64,000 nucleotides of DNA, taken from NCBI GenBank assembly GCA_019359325.1, contig JAHHHN010000003.1, forward strand, positions 186,001 through 250,000, read 5' to 3'. This stretch comes from Mojavia pulchra JT2-VF2 (GTDB lineage Bacteria > Cyanobacteriota > Cyanobacteriia > Cyanobacteriales > Nostocaceae). Within the stretch, counting starts at the first letter, position 1, and every line of letters starts with the position of its first letter. The notes below the pieces were generated by a model. The model ran no database searches. It was not told where the DNA came from and was given only the letters and a program-made list of their open reading frames with translations. The position numbers were made by a program, and so were the translations under genes. This document shows positions 46,580 through 54,535 of this stretch, in pieces.

Positions 46580-46929
46580 ATTTATCTCTCCTAATTACTA
46601 ACAAAATTCTCAAAAGGCTTGATGCTGCTTTCTTAAGAGATAATTTCTTAGCTCGCTCCCGGTAAATCGGACAGCCACAAGGCTGACTCTGACAATTACA
46701 GCGCATCAACAGAAAATTAACAGCTTGCCGTAGGTTAGATTTTGTTCATTTATTTCCGATTTGCAAATACATTAGCAAGGTATTAAAGCCACAAATACTA
46801 AAACGATCATAAAAAAAGTAGCCCTTGTGAGACTACTTTTGCATCATAGATAAGCGTTAAGGAGTGCGGACAAAATAATTCCTAACGATAAGTATTAGAA
46901 CACTTCCCTACTTGGAAAAGGTATTTTCG
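46580..46929. other. Intergenic region upstream of the NRPS gene
   Basis: Holds the promoter region of the minus-strand NRPS gene and the 3' end of the DUF4383 transcript, whose terminator is listed separately. No gene or known operator recognised. Confidence 0.5.
46811..46842 (-). terminator. Rho-independent terminator of the DUF4383 gene
   Basis: Read on the minus strand: AAAAGTAG, an 11-base inner part, then CTACTTTTTTT, a stem of 8 or more base pairs followed by a run of T. It lies about 90 bp after the DUF4383 stop codon. Confidence 0.75.
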
Positions 46930-47385
46930 TTACACGCTAGCTTGAACACTAGATGAACTTGGTGTATTAATTTCTGCTGACTTCACAAATCCGTAGTAGA
47001 AAGCGATCGCAGCAGTAATCGCATTGAGCCAGATATTATTGCCAAAAAGCGGTGTAATCCCAAACAGAGTATTTGTAAAAGGCAGCAACCCTAAAATAGC
47101 GCCTGCTGCATAGACGATAGCGAAGATGCGATTGAACACAATTGCTCCGGTTAAGCTAGTAAATGCAGCAATTCCCCAGATACCAACTAAGATACCAATC
47201 GCATTATGAAAGTAGTTGGTAGGAAATACCCCAAATAAATAGCCAGAACCTGTTACAGCCGTAGCGTTCGCTCCGGGAGCTACAAAAGCAGGCACAAATC
47301 CAGCTAAACCGAGCAGCAAGAAAAACAGACCCAGACACAAAGCACAGTAACGAATCGAGGAATTTGAAAATGTTGATGTTTGCAT
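46930..47385 (-). CDS. DUF4383 membrane protein
   Basis: Four hydrophobic segments in 151 residues. The pattern NYFHNAIGILVGIWGIAAF, followed by a second pair of helices (FAIVYAAGAILGLLPF, NIWLNAITAAIAFYYGF), matches DUF4383 proteins, whose role is unknown; bacterial relatives are often found near stress genes. Here it lies 88 bp downstream of the HLIP gene on the same strand, so co-expression in high light is possible. A terminator follows. Confidence 0.85.
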   Translation of the reverse strand: MQTSTFSNSSIRYCALCLGLFFLLLGLAGFVPAFVAPGANATAVTGSGYLFGVFPTNYFHNAIGILVGIWGIAAFTSLTGAIVFNRIFAIVYAAGAILGLLPFTNTLFGITPLFGNNIWLNAITAAIAFYYGFVKSAEINTPSSSSVQASV

Positions 47386-47473
47386 GGCAGTATTTTTGGT
47401 TTTAAAGTCTTTTGTTGCAGAATTAAAGCGTGGTTTTAGGCAACCACAGGTCTTTTGTAACTAACTTAATTCC

Positions 47474-47680
47474 TTAGCGGAGCAGATGAAGTACGTCTCG
47501 AAGAACGCTATAACCAGCCAAATCCCAAAGAAGATAACTGACAAAACCAAGCATTGCTAAACGACCATTCCATAGCTCCTGCTGTGGATTCCAGCCAAAG
47601 ATCCAGGCGTTGCGATCGGCTCCATTGTAAGCTGGGGTAACAGTAGGGACTTGATCGGTGTTAATTGCTGTAGTTTTCAT
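47474..47680 (-). CDS. High-light-inducible protein (HLIP / SCP)
   Basis: Single-helix chlorophyll-binding protein of 68 residues from the thylakoid membrane, known to protect photosystem assembly and bind pigments under light stress. The signature ELWNGRLAMLGFVSYL holds the E-x-x-N-G-R-x-A-M motif (Glu and Asn are chlorophyll ligands). The preceding NAWIFGWNPQQE is typical. The DUF4383 gene follows on the same strand. Confidence 0.93.
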   Translation of the reverse strand: MKTTAINTDQVPTVTPAYNGADRNAWIFGWNPQQELWNGRLAMLGFVSYLLWDLAGYSVLRDVLHLLR

Positions 47681-47818
47681 GATGGTTAGTTCTCAATAAT
47701 CTTGTTTTGCTCTCATGCTATCGACTAAATTTGCGATACTGGTCTGCCATTAGGAGCGTCTTCGATCTATATCTTTGGTAACGCTCAACAATTAATTTCG
47801 ATACAAAAAAAATTATTC

Positions 47819-48535
47819 TTATTTACCGAGAACATAAGGCAGAAAAGCCCGCCGCACTTCCGATGCACCGCGCAGGCTTGGCTCAATCGTCGCTGTGAAC
47901 CAGGATGGATCACCCTTGAGAAAATGGGCGTGGAGATCGACAAATTGCCCATAGCGATTAGCGATTTCTCCAATTGCAGTGTTCATGCGCTGGAGATTCT
48001 TGCGGGCGATCGTCGGCTCAACCCCTACAAAGTTGCGTCTATCATCTCCAAAGGTAGGATCGTACACATTACCCAACAGAACGGGGCGAATCGGCAACTG
48101 CTGCACAAACGTGTCGAGAGCATTAGCAAAGGTTGCAATCCCTCCACCAGTATCTCGAATTAATCCTTGCAGTAGATCGTTACCACCGATAGTGATTAGT
48201 GCGATCGCTTTTCCTTCCACCCGCAATCGGTGAGCCTGAGAAGGCAACCCCTCAACTGTTGCACCATCACGGGCACGATGTTCCAGGCGAGCAGAGCCAC
48301 GTGATTTGAGATCCTGACCTTGAAATTCGGGAAACAGGCGATCGTCATTCTGGACGAGGAGTTGCCCTGGATGAACGCCAAACTCGTTATATCGTCCGCA
48401 ATCTAAAATTGAGTCGCCAAAGGTATATAGCGTGACCATTGCTTGCTCCCGTCGATTGCAGCCAAAGAGAGTCAGGACACTTGCCCCTCCAACTACTTGA
48501 ATAAACCGTCGTCGCGTAGGTTGAAACAAAGCCAT
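47819..48535 (-). CDS. SGNH/GDSL-family hydrolase lipoprotein-like
   Basis: Esterase or acetylhydrolase fold. Block I is FGDSILDCGR (nucleophilic Ser), block III is ITIGGNDLLQGL (Gly-x-Asn-Asp), and block V is likely VDLHAHF. The N-terminus has RRRFIQVVGGASVLTLFGC, a twin-Arg-like start with a hydrophobic stretch and a Cys that could be lipid-modified, so export is likely. Length 238 aa is typical. It is divergent from the kinase-like gene, 37 bp apart. Substrate unknown; polysaccharide deacetylation is one option. Confidence 0.85.
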   Translation of the reverse strand: MALFQPTRRRFIQVVGGASVLTLFGCNRREQAMVTLYTFGDSILDCGRYNEFGVHPGQLLVQNDDRLFPEFQGQDLKSRGSARLEHRARDGATVEGLPSQAHRLRVEGKAIALITIGGNDLLQGLIRDTGGGIATFANALDTFVQQLPIRPVLLGNVYDPTFGDDRRNFVGVEPTIARKNLQRMNTAIGEIANRYGQFVDLHAHFLKGDPSWFTATIEPSLRGASEVRRAFLPYVLGK

Positions 48536-48572
48536 AGCACTCTCTTTGTTTGTCCGACGCTAGCATGAGGAC

Positions 48573-49577
48573 ATGGTAGACGATATGAATCAGAAGATGG
48601 ATTTACTGTCACAAGCCCTAAATCTCGAAAAACTCCTTGCACTGATCGCCACCCATCTCAACGTTGATCCAGCAGAGCTTCAGCTTGTGCCGATTCCTAC
48701 GGGTAAACATAATTCTTCCTTCTGGGTATTTGCTCCTCAAAAGCGCTATGTATTGCGGGTAGCTCCAAGAGATTCGACAGGGTTGCTGTTTTACGAACGC
48801 CGCATGATGCGTCAGGAGCCATCGCTACACGAACTTATCCGCTCACGCACAACCATTCCAGTTGCACAAATTATCGCTGCTGATTTTAGTCGTGTTCACC
48901 TAGACCAAGATTATCTGCTGATGACAGCCCTTGAGGGCGTTCCCCTAAGTGATGCTCCTTCTCTCAGTTGCGATCAGCACGATCAAACTCTTTACCAAGT
49001 CGGCTCTTACCTGCGTCAGTTGCATGAACTGACGGCTCCTGACTGCCTCGGAATTGAGGCTTATGGATATATCGGTCTACACCATCCAATGGAACCTCAA
49101 CCAACCTGGGCAGAAGCATTCCGTGTCATGTGGAATCTGCTATTGGATGATGTGGTTGCAAGCGGATGCTATACATTGAGCGATCGCCAGTTGATGTCTA
49201 ATCTTTTAGAGCAACATATCGCTCACTTTGATTACACACAATCCCCTCGCTTACTTCACATGGATGTCTGGTCTCAAAACATTTTGGTAGACCCAGCAGG
49301 TAATGTGACCGGATTAGTAGACTTCGACCGTGCCCTTTGGGGCGATCCAGAGATTGAATTTGCGGTGTTAGACTATTGTGGAATTAGCGAGCCTGCTTTC
49401 TGGAAAGGATATGGCAGGGAACGCGATCAGTCTACCTCTGCTGTGATTCGTCAACGGTTTTATCTGCTATATGAGGTGCAAAAGTATATAGCGATCGCAG
49501 TTTGGCGAAGGCGAGATGAACTTCGGGCATTGTCCTTCAAGCACAAAAGTTTAGCGTTAGCGAATAATCTCCTTTAG
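48573..49577 (+). CDS. Aminoglycoside phosphotransferase (APH)-like kinase
   Basis: Small-molecule kinase fold. Catalytic loop HMDVWSQNILVD carries the Asp and Asn, and GLVDFDRALWGDPEIEFA is the metal-binding DFD-like motif; an N-lobe Lys is expected in KRYVLRVAP. Length 334 aa. Such proteins phosphorylate hydroxyls of antibiotics, choline, sugars or homoserine; the substrate here is unknown, and antibiotic resistance should not be assumed. Several in-frame ATGs (48573, 48588, 48597) could be the start. Confidence 0.83.
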   Translation: MVDDMNQKMDLLSQALNLEKLLALIATHLNVDPAELQLVPIPTGKHNSSFWVFAPQKRYVLRVAPRDSTGLLFYERRMMRQEPSLHELIRSRTTIPVAQIIAADFSRVHLDQDYLLMTALEGVPLSDAPSLSCDQHDQTLYQVGSYLRQLHELTAPDCLGIEAYGYIGLHHPMEPQPTWAEAFRVMWNLLLDDVVASGCYTLSDRQLMSNLLEQHIAHFDYTQSPRLLHMDVWSQNILVDPAGNVTGLVDFDRALWGDPEIEFAVLDYCGISEPAFWKGYGRERDQSTSAVIRQRFYLLYEVQKYIAIAVWRRRDELRALSFKHKSLALANNLL

Positions 49578-49830
49578 TTGCACTAGGCATTGGAAAAAAC
49601 AATTTGCCTCTCAACAACTAAAACTTATTGAGAACATAAAATTTTTTTGCAATACAAATTTAAGCCAAAACATCTAACCAGGGTTAGGTGGATTTAAACT
49701 GGATTACTAGCAAAATCAGAGTATTCCAACTATTTATCGCTTGAAAACATAAAATCCAATGTGGCTCTTGCTCGTTGCCCCTGATGCTTCTTTTAAGGTT
49801 GGTTAATAAGCACGATTTCTATTCCTTTTA
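49578..49830. other. Intergenic region
   Basis: AT-rich, with no recognised feature. A small reading frame follows at 49831. Confidence 0.5.
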
Positions 49831-49977
49831 GTGATTGTGTTCGATCAAGTTCTCAAAGCGAGGCGTGAACAACGTCTATGGAAGTTTTATGAGGAATATT
49901 TGGGGCACTCGTGTTTAGCTACGTTACTTTGCGATGAAGAGGGTATCAATCAGATTATTTTCATAGAGGAGAACTAA
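49831..49977 (+). CDS. Possible small protein of 48 residues upstream of the hemerythrin gene
   Basis: A frame beginning with GTG and ending at TAA 49975-49977, 2 bases before the GTG of the next gene. The product has a natural-looking composition (ARREQRLWKFYEEYLG, then LLCDEEGINQIIFIEEN) and two Cys. No similarity was recognised and there is no clear Shine-Dalgarno. The 3' end overlaps the GAGGAG that serves the next gene, consistent with translational coupling. It may be a small unannotated protein or the C-terminal scrap of an older gene. Confidence 0.35.
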   Translation: MIVFDQVLKARREQRLWKFYEEYLGHSCLATLLCDEEGINQIIFIEEN

Positions 49978-49979
49978 AC

Positions 49980-51017
49980 GTGGTTACAACGCTAGATGAT
50001 ACAAAGCGGCTTGCGATCGGTGAAAGATTGGCAGACCTTAGAGCATTTCAAAATTTAATTATCTCTAATGATCAAAAACTAATAGATGCTTGCCCTGATC
50101 AAGATGTTCGCGAGCGTCTTTTGAATATGCTCTCTGATGACCAGAAGAACCTGGGCATTATAGACACTGTAATCGTTCAATACGGCATTCAAGCTGAACC
50201 TAGTGCTGCAACCAAGATATTTATTCCGCAGTTTGAGCAGATGATGTCAGGTAATGAGTTTACGTTTTACCAGAAGCTCATTCACCATGAACTGATGAAG
50301 CATGGTCAAGCCATGAGTGGAATCGTTATCCACAAAGCTGCTCAAAAAGTAGGAGCAGACATTGAAGTGGCAATTGCGCCTTTAAATACCGTCAACTTTG
50401 AGGGTCGCGCTCACCAAGAACAGCTCAAGGGCATACTCGAACAGGTAGGTGTCCGCGAAATGACGGGTCTTGATGCCGATCAGGGAATTTGGGCACGGGT
50501 GCAAGATGCGATCGCTGCATTATCGGGTGTAGCTGGCAGTGTGATTACCCAAAACACTGACAAACAGGATATGAACATCCAGACCCTGATCCGGCTAGAT
50601 CATAACAAGGTGAATACCATCTTCACCGAAATCGGAGCTACTAAAGATCCTCAAAAACTCCAAGAGTATTTTGGGCAACTCTACAAAGATCTATTAGCAC
50701 ACGCAATAGCTGAAGAAGAAGTTGTCTATCCAAAAGTTCGCTCGTTCTACGGCTCGGACAACACTCAGGAACTGTACAATGAGCAAGCCCAAATGAAGCA
50801 GATGCTAGATGAAATTAAGTCTATTAACCCCGCTTCAGCCGACGAATTCAGATCAAAAGTTAAACAGCTGATGGATGTGGTTGGCGATCACATTCGCCAA
50901 GAAGAATTTACGATGTTTGCAGCAATTGACAATAATTGTAGTGATGAGCAAAAAGAGCAAATGGCTACTGAATTCAAAGCCGCCAAGAGCAAAATTCAGG
51001 AAGAAATGGCAGTCTAA
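49980..51017 (+). CDS. Hemerythrin-like domain protein (two-part)
   Basis: Cytoplasmic protein of 345 residues made of helices. The C-terminal half is a hemerythrin-type four-helix bundle with the ligand pattern LIRLDHNKVNTIF, HAIAEEEVVYP and DHIRQEEFTMF, which could bind a di-iron centre. The N-terminal half is also helical (FYQKLIHHELMKHGQAM, NFEGRAHQEQL) and may be a degenerate second bundle. Roles of relatives include O2, NO or oxidative-stress sensing. The start is a GTG with GAGGAG about 8 bases upstream. Confidence 0.82.
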   Translation: MVTTLDDTKRLAIGERLADLRAFQNLIISNDQKLIDACPDQDVRERLLNMLSDDQKNLGIIDTVIVQYGIQAEPSAATKIFIPQFEQMMSGNEFTFYQKLIHHELMKHGQAMSGIVIHKAAQKVGADIEVAIAPLNTVNFEGRAHQEQLKGILEQVGVREMTGLDADQGIWARVQDAIAALSGVAGSVITQNTDKQDMNIQTLIRLDHNKVNTIFTEIGATKDPQKLQEYFGQLYKDLLAHAIAEEEVVYPKVRSFYGSDNTQELYNEQAQMKQMLDEIKSINPASADEFRSKVKQLMDVVGDHIRQEEFTMFAAIDNNCSDEQKEQMATEFKAAKSKIQEEMAV

Positions 51018-51050
51018 TTGCGATAACAGCAAGCATCTTGGCGTAAAGAC

Positions 51051-51290
51051 AAAACTTGTCTATGGTTATTAACCAAAGCCAAAGTCATTGCTCATGAAAA
51101 CTTAAATCTCAAAGGACTGGCAAAATCTAAATTTGCCAAGTCCGTAACCGATGCTGGGTGGAGTCAATTCCTGCCAATCCTGAATATCAAGGCTATAAGT
51201 GTTGGGTGTTTGGTGGTTGGTAAAGATTCAGGTCTAAATGTCCCTGCGGTTGAAGCACAATCAATTGATATTCTTGTGCGAGAGCCATAA
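51051..51290 (+). pseudogene. TnpB (IS200/IS605 family OrfB) fragment
   Basis: The frame reads KAKVIAHENLNLKGLAK followed by KSVTDAGWSQFL, the conserved segment of TnpB proteins around the second catalytic Glu (here the E of HENLN). Upstream it lacks the N-terminal nuclease and DNA-binding parts; downstream it degrades (GKDSGLNVPAVEA) to a stop at 51288. It is a dead remnant of an insertion sequence. The rest of the gap to 51396 shows nothing else. Confidence 0.75.
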
Positions 51291-51396
51291 ATCTCCCTAT
51301 TGATTCCGGTGTTAAATGTCTATCATAAGAGATAATAAAGCGTTTAATAATTGTAAAAGAGTTCTCTTAGTTTGAATTATCATTGGGTTTCTCTCT

Positions 51397-52242
51397 TTAC
51401 TCACCGCTTTGATTCTCACTAGTTCGCATTGAATATAAATTAAGTTTTTGTCGCAAAATAAGCCAAAAGAAAGGTAAATCTTCTATTAAGTATCTTTTCC
51501 ATAACCTTTTAGGCTCAGTAGTCATTCTATATAACCATTCAAGTCCCATCTCACTCATAAGTTTTGGCGCTCTACTGATATTGCCAGCTTCAAAATCAAG
51601 AGTGGCTCCTATCGCCAAAAATATTTTGATATTTGGCAGTTCATTTTTGTATTTATATATCCACTTTTCTTGTTTCGGTGCACCTAATCCAACTGCCAAT
51701 ACTGTAGCTCCTGACTTGTTAATTAAGTCAACGATATCTCTGCATTCTTGTTCATTTTTTTCAAATCCAAAAGAAGGTGAATACGAACCTACAATAACAT
51801 TCCTACCAACTTGAGAATTTATTCTTTGTTGGGCTTTAGCTGCCACACCTTTAGCTGCACCTAATAAAAATATTTTAATGTTTTTGTTTTTTTTGTGAAA
51901 ATTATAAAAAGCAGGAAAGAAATCAGAACCTGATATTTTTTCTTTGATGGGGTTACCCAAAAATTTAGAAGCATAAATCAAAATTTGACTATCACATAAT
52001 TTGTAATCAGCGCTAGTATATGCTTGTAAAAATTCTGGGTCATTTTGCAACTTCATCAAATGATCTACATTAGGCGTAAATACGACACCAGATTGAAGTT
52101 TTTCTAAAACCTCTGTTTTCAATAAATTATCAATATCAATATTTAAGATATTAACTTTTTTGGTTAAATATCGAGTTACAGAATTATTTTGCTGTTGCAA
52201 AAACTGCGTCGGTAACGACCTAAACGCTTTGGAATTTGACAT
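51397..52242 (-). CDS. WecG/TagA/CpsF-family glycosyltransferase (GT26)
   Basis: Would add the second sugar (for example ManNAcA or a mannosaminyl unit) to an undecaprenyl-diphosphate-linked sugar at the inner face of the membrane. Seen: VVFTPNVDHLMKLQND with the catalytic-base Asp region, YKLCDSQILIYASKFLG, KISGSDFFPAF, and VGLGAPKQEKWIYKYK. The C-terminal basic region LMSEMGLEWLYRMTTEPKRLWKRY is typical and binds the membrane. Length 281 aa. It is probably the first glycosyltransferase step of the polysaccharide cluster that follows. Confidence 0.92.
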   Translation of the reverse strand: MSNSKAFRSLPTQFLQQQNNSVTRYLTKKVNILNIDIDNLLKTEVLEKLQSGVVFTPNVDHLMKLQNDPEFLQAYTSADYKLCDSQILIYASKFLGNPIKEKISGSDFFPAFYNFHKKNKNIKIFLLGAAKGVAAKAQQRINSQVGRNVIVGSYSPSFGFEKNEQECRDIVDLINKSGATVLAVGLGAPKQEKWIYKYKNELPNIKIFLAIGATLDFEAGNISRAPKLMSEMGLEWLYRMTTEPKRLWKRYLIEDLPFFWLILRQKLNLYSMRTSENQSGE

Positions 52243-52673
52243 CTTTCCAAACCCTGTATTGAGGAAACTAATTCGGTTGAAACTTTATTTTTAAGTCTTC
52301 TTGTAGTTTCCTCCTCAGACAGCGATTGCAAATACTATCTGATGGCTACTTAAAGTTTGATATCTACAGCATCCTAGTATGAAGATAAAATTGTCCACCT
52401 AGCTATCCACTTGGCCGTATCGTAGAAATACATTAAGCCACTGGTACTTAAACCTGTTATGCCAAACATGAGTTTACTTACCCCAGAACCTTTATAAATA
52501 AAGGGTTTCATTATTTTTAATGCTAAATTTATTTTATAGGTACGGAAGAACCAGATATTTTGCTAGTGAAAGATTTTAAGGTAACTGAGTCCAGAGTACA
52601 TCCATGTATGTATTGATGCGAGCACTGTTGTTTTTCGTTCAGGCGGCACCAGTGCTGAGTAAGGTAATGCAAT
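52243..52673. other. Intergenic region in the polysaccharide cluster
   Basis: No gene recognised. It contains the left arm (52381-52411) of an inverted repeat listed separately. Confidence 0.5.
52381..52411. repeat. Inverted repeat, left arm (partner 53925-53955)
   Basis: Its reverse complement matches 53925-53955 at 27 of 31 positions, with the shared block AAATTGTCCAC. The two arms enclose the methyltransferase gene, a MITE copy and a gene remnant. Confidence 0.65.
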
Positions 52674-52790
52674 AGGGACTTCCAAGTAAAAAATATCCCA
52701 TCGCTGTTATGGCACTCGTGCAGGAAGCAGGGAGAGGGAAAGTCGCTTTGAAGGAGTGAAATTGGATAATTTAATTTTTAAAGTTCCCAT
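52674..52790. mobile_element. MITE-like element, copy B
   Basis: Starts AGGGACTTCCAAGTAAAAAA and ends near AAGTTCCCAT. It shares the left end and AATATCCCATCGC with 33723-33831, and a comparable middle part rich in AGGAGC/CAGGAAG. It directly follows the 3' end of the methyltransferase gene. Confidence 0.75.
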
Positions 52791-52808
52791 ATGATGCTGT
52801 ATTCAGCT

Positions 52809-53600
52809 CTATGGCTTCTCCAGAATAGAGTATAAATTATGAGTAAAATACTCTTCTAGGAATTTGATTCGGCTGAACAAAGAGAAAAGCTTCATCACTA
52901 TATTTTTACTCACGTTTGTCTGCAAGTAGACAATATAGAGACCAGAATTGCTGAATAGGCTTCGGTAATCAGCTAGGGTCATCTTATTTAAACCGAGATC
53001 GTAGATAGAGCTGATTTTCTGCTTTCTCTGGCGATTTAATCTTTGGATAATAAATTGTTCACTTACGATCAGGTGTCCCCATGGAATCGGAATTTGCGTC
53101 CTATGGTGATCACCCCAAGGACTTGAATAGAGCGGAGCAAAGCCTATATATATTCTTCCACCACTTTTCAGACGCTTTGTCATCTCTGCCATTACTATAT
53201 CAAGGTCAAGGATGTGTTCAAACGAATCCTTGGAAAGAATAACGTCAAAGGATAAGCCGTCATAGTGCCGTAAATCTATATCTTTGAACTCGACTATGTG
53301 TGTTAGTTGTGGATAATTCTGTCTTAGGTTTTCATTAGCAAAATCAATTCTATGAGAATCTGTATCTAGCCCGACGACCTTCCTAGCGCCAGTTAAAGCA
53401 GCGTTTATGCAGAGGCTACCATGCCCACAACCTACGTCTAGCACTGTCAAGCCTTTAAGCAATGGCATTCCACCAAGTCTATTCCAAAACTTACTGTTTT
53501 CAGCCTCACCTCTATTGAAATAATCAATGTCTTCTTGAAGCAACATCACAAACTTCCTGTAATTATATTGGTAAGCCTTAGTAATCATTGCTATCCACAT
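52809..53600 (-). CDS. Class I SAM-dependent methyltransferase
   Basis: Seen: VLDVGCGHGSLCINAAL (SAM motif I), VVGLDTDSHRIDFANENLR (motif II) and DVILSKDSFEHILDLD (motif III/active region). Length 263 aa; a later start at Met19 (MLLQEDIDYF) is possible. Position in the polysaccharide cluster suggests methylation of a sugar or a lipid-linked intermediate, but the acceptor is unknown. It is bounded by the inverted repeat described at 52381 and 53925. Confidence 0.85.
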   Translation of the reverse strand: MWIAMITKAYQYNYRKFVMLLQEDIDYFNRGEAENSKFWNRLGGMPLLKGLTVLDVGCGHGSLCINAALTGARKVVGLDTDSHRIDFANENLRQNYPQLTHIVEFKDIDLRHYDGLSFDVILSKDSFEHILDLDIVMAEMTKRLKSGGRIYIGFAPLYSSPWGDHHRTQIPIPWGHLIVSEQFIIQRLNRQRKQKISSIYDLGLNKMTLADYRSLFSNSGLYIVYLQTNVSKNIVMKLFSLFSRIKFLEEYFTHNLYSILEKP

Positions 53601-53702
53601 TTTTAGCGCTTAGGAGCGCTGCCAAAAGACCCAGGAATAACAATGTAATAGTATATTTCTTCTCGCACACTTATGGTTTCAGGTAAAGCATCAAATTCAT
53701 CT

Positions 53703-53915
53703 TTACTCAATCCTTTCTTTTACAAATACTTGCTTAACTTTTATAAAGTAATAACCCAATATCTCTATTCCTAAAACTGGCAGAAGTGACATCGTTGTTA
53801 AGAGTATAAATATGAAAGGTGACCATTTTGGAAAGTAAACAATATAAGCTAGCCACAAACAAAGTTTGATAGTTTTCGGAGATGTCTCTAGAATTAGCTT
53901 TAGAGCTTCAACACG
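53703..53915 (-). pseudogene. Remnant of a membrane-protein gene (C-terminal 70 codons)
   Basis: A frame without start codon, closed upstream by a TAG at 53916-53918. It reads ALKLILETSPKTIKLCLWLA, then hydrophobic PFIFILLTTMSLLPVLGIEI and a basic tail ending FVKERIE. The composition is protein-like with two likely membrane segments. The family is unknown. It is best read as the 3' leftover of a gene of the polysaccharide cluster. Confidence 0.4.
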
Positions 53916-53924
53916 CTACCCCCT

Positions 53925-53955
53925 AGTGGATAGTCATGTGGACAATTTCATCTTC
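53925..53955. repeat. Inverted repeat, right arm (partner 52381-52411)
   Basis: Inverted copy of 52381-52411 (27 of 31 bases). It abuts the upstream end of the membrane-protein remnant. Confidence 0.65.
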
Positions 53956-54073
53956 CTTGAGGATAGTGTATGCATAGGGTTATCATTAACCGCCAGATAG
54001 TATTGGTTATCACTATTTGAGAGGATACTGTAATCAGCTTATCTAATAAAATCTGAAAATCAAGATTTTATAG

Positions 54074-54524
54074 ACCGTTCTGAAAAATCCAAAGGTAACA
54101 GTGATTATACCTGCGTACAATACGGAAGCTTATATTGGTGATGGTAAGGCAATACAGTCAGCTTTAAAGCAAACTCTCAATAATATTGAAGTCACTGTTG
54201 TCGATGATGCTTCCACCGAGCGGACTTTAGCAGCGGCTAAAAGTTTGACTGGCAAGCGTTTCAAGATTATAGCTAATCAAAAAATTTGGGGCGGTCAAGA
54301 CACGTAATCGCGCCCTCAAAGAAGCCAAGGGCAAATGGATTGCTCTCCTAGACTCCGACGATTGGTGTGATCCACAAAGGTTGAAAAGGCTTGTGCTGGT
54401 TGCAGATAATTCATATGATGTCAAAGGTTACGACAAACTGCTTTTTCCAAAAATATTATCAAGGCGAATAAAGTACTATTTATTCTCTAAATATAACCAA
54501 GAAAATAAAATTAGACTTTTATAA
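54074..54524 (+). pseudogene. Glycosyltransferase family 2 gene, frameshifted and truncated
   Basis: The first frame reads KNPKVTVIIPAYNTEAYIG, then VTVVDDASTERTL, the GT2 nucleotide-binding core, and goes to a stop at 54305. The matching continuation is in the next frame from 54291: VKTRNRALKEAKGKW and LLDSDDWCDPQRL (the DSDD metal motif), ending at 54524. A one-base change in the A- and G-runs at 54280-54292 explains the shift. An extra Gly-Asp near AYIGDGKAIQ is unusual. The rest of a normal GT2 (about 150 residues) is missing. Confidence 0.85.
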
Positions 54525-54535
54525 AAAATATACTT

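Noticed and set aside
48573-49577. Antibiotic-resistance aminoglycoside phosphotransferase
   Set aside because: Only the general kinase fold is visible; the APH superfamily has many other substrates and the context gives no sign of resistance.
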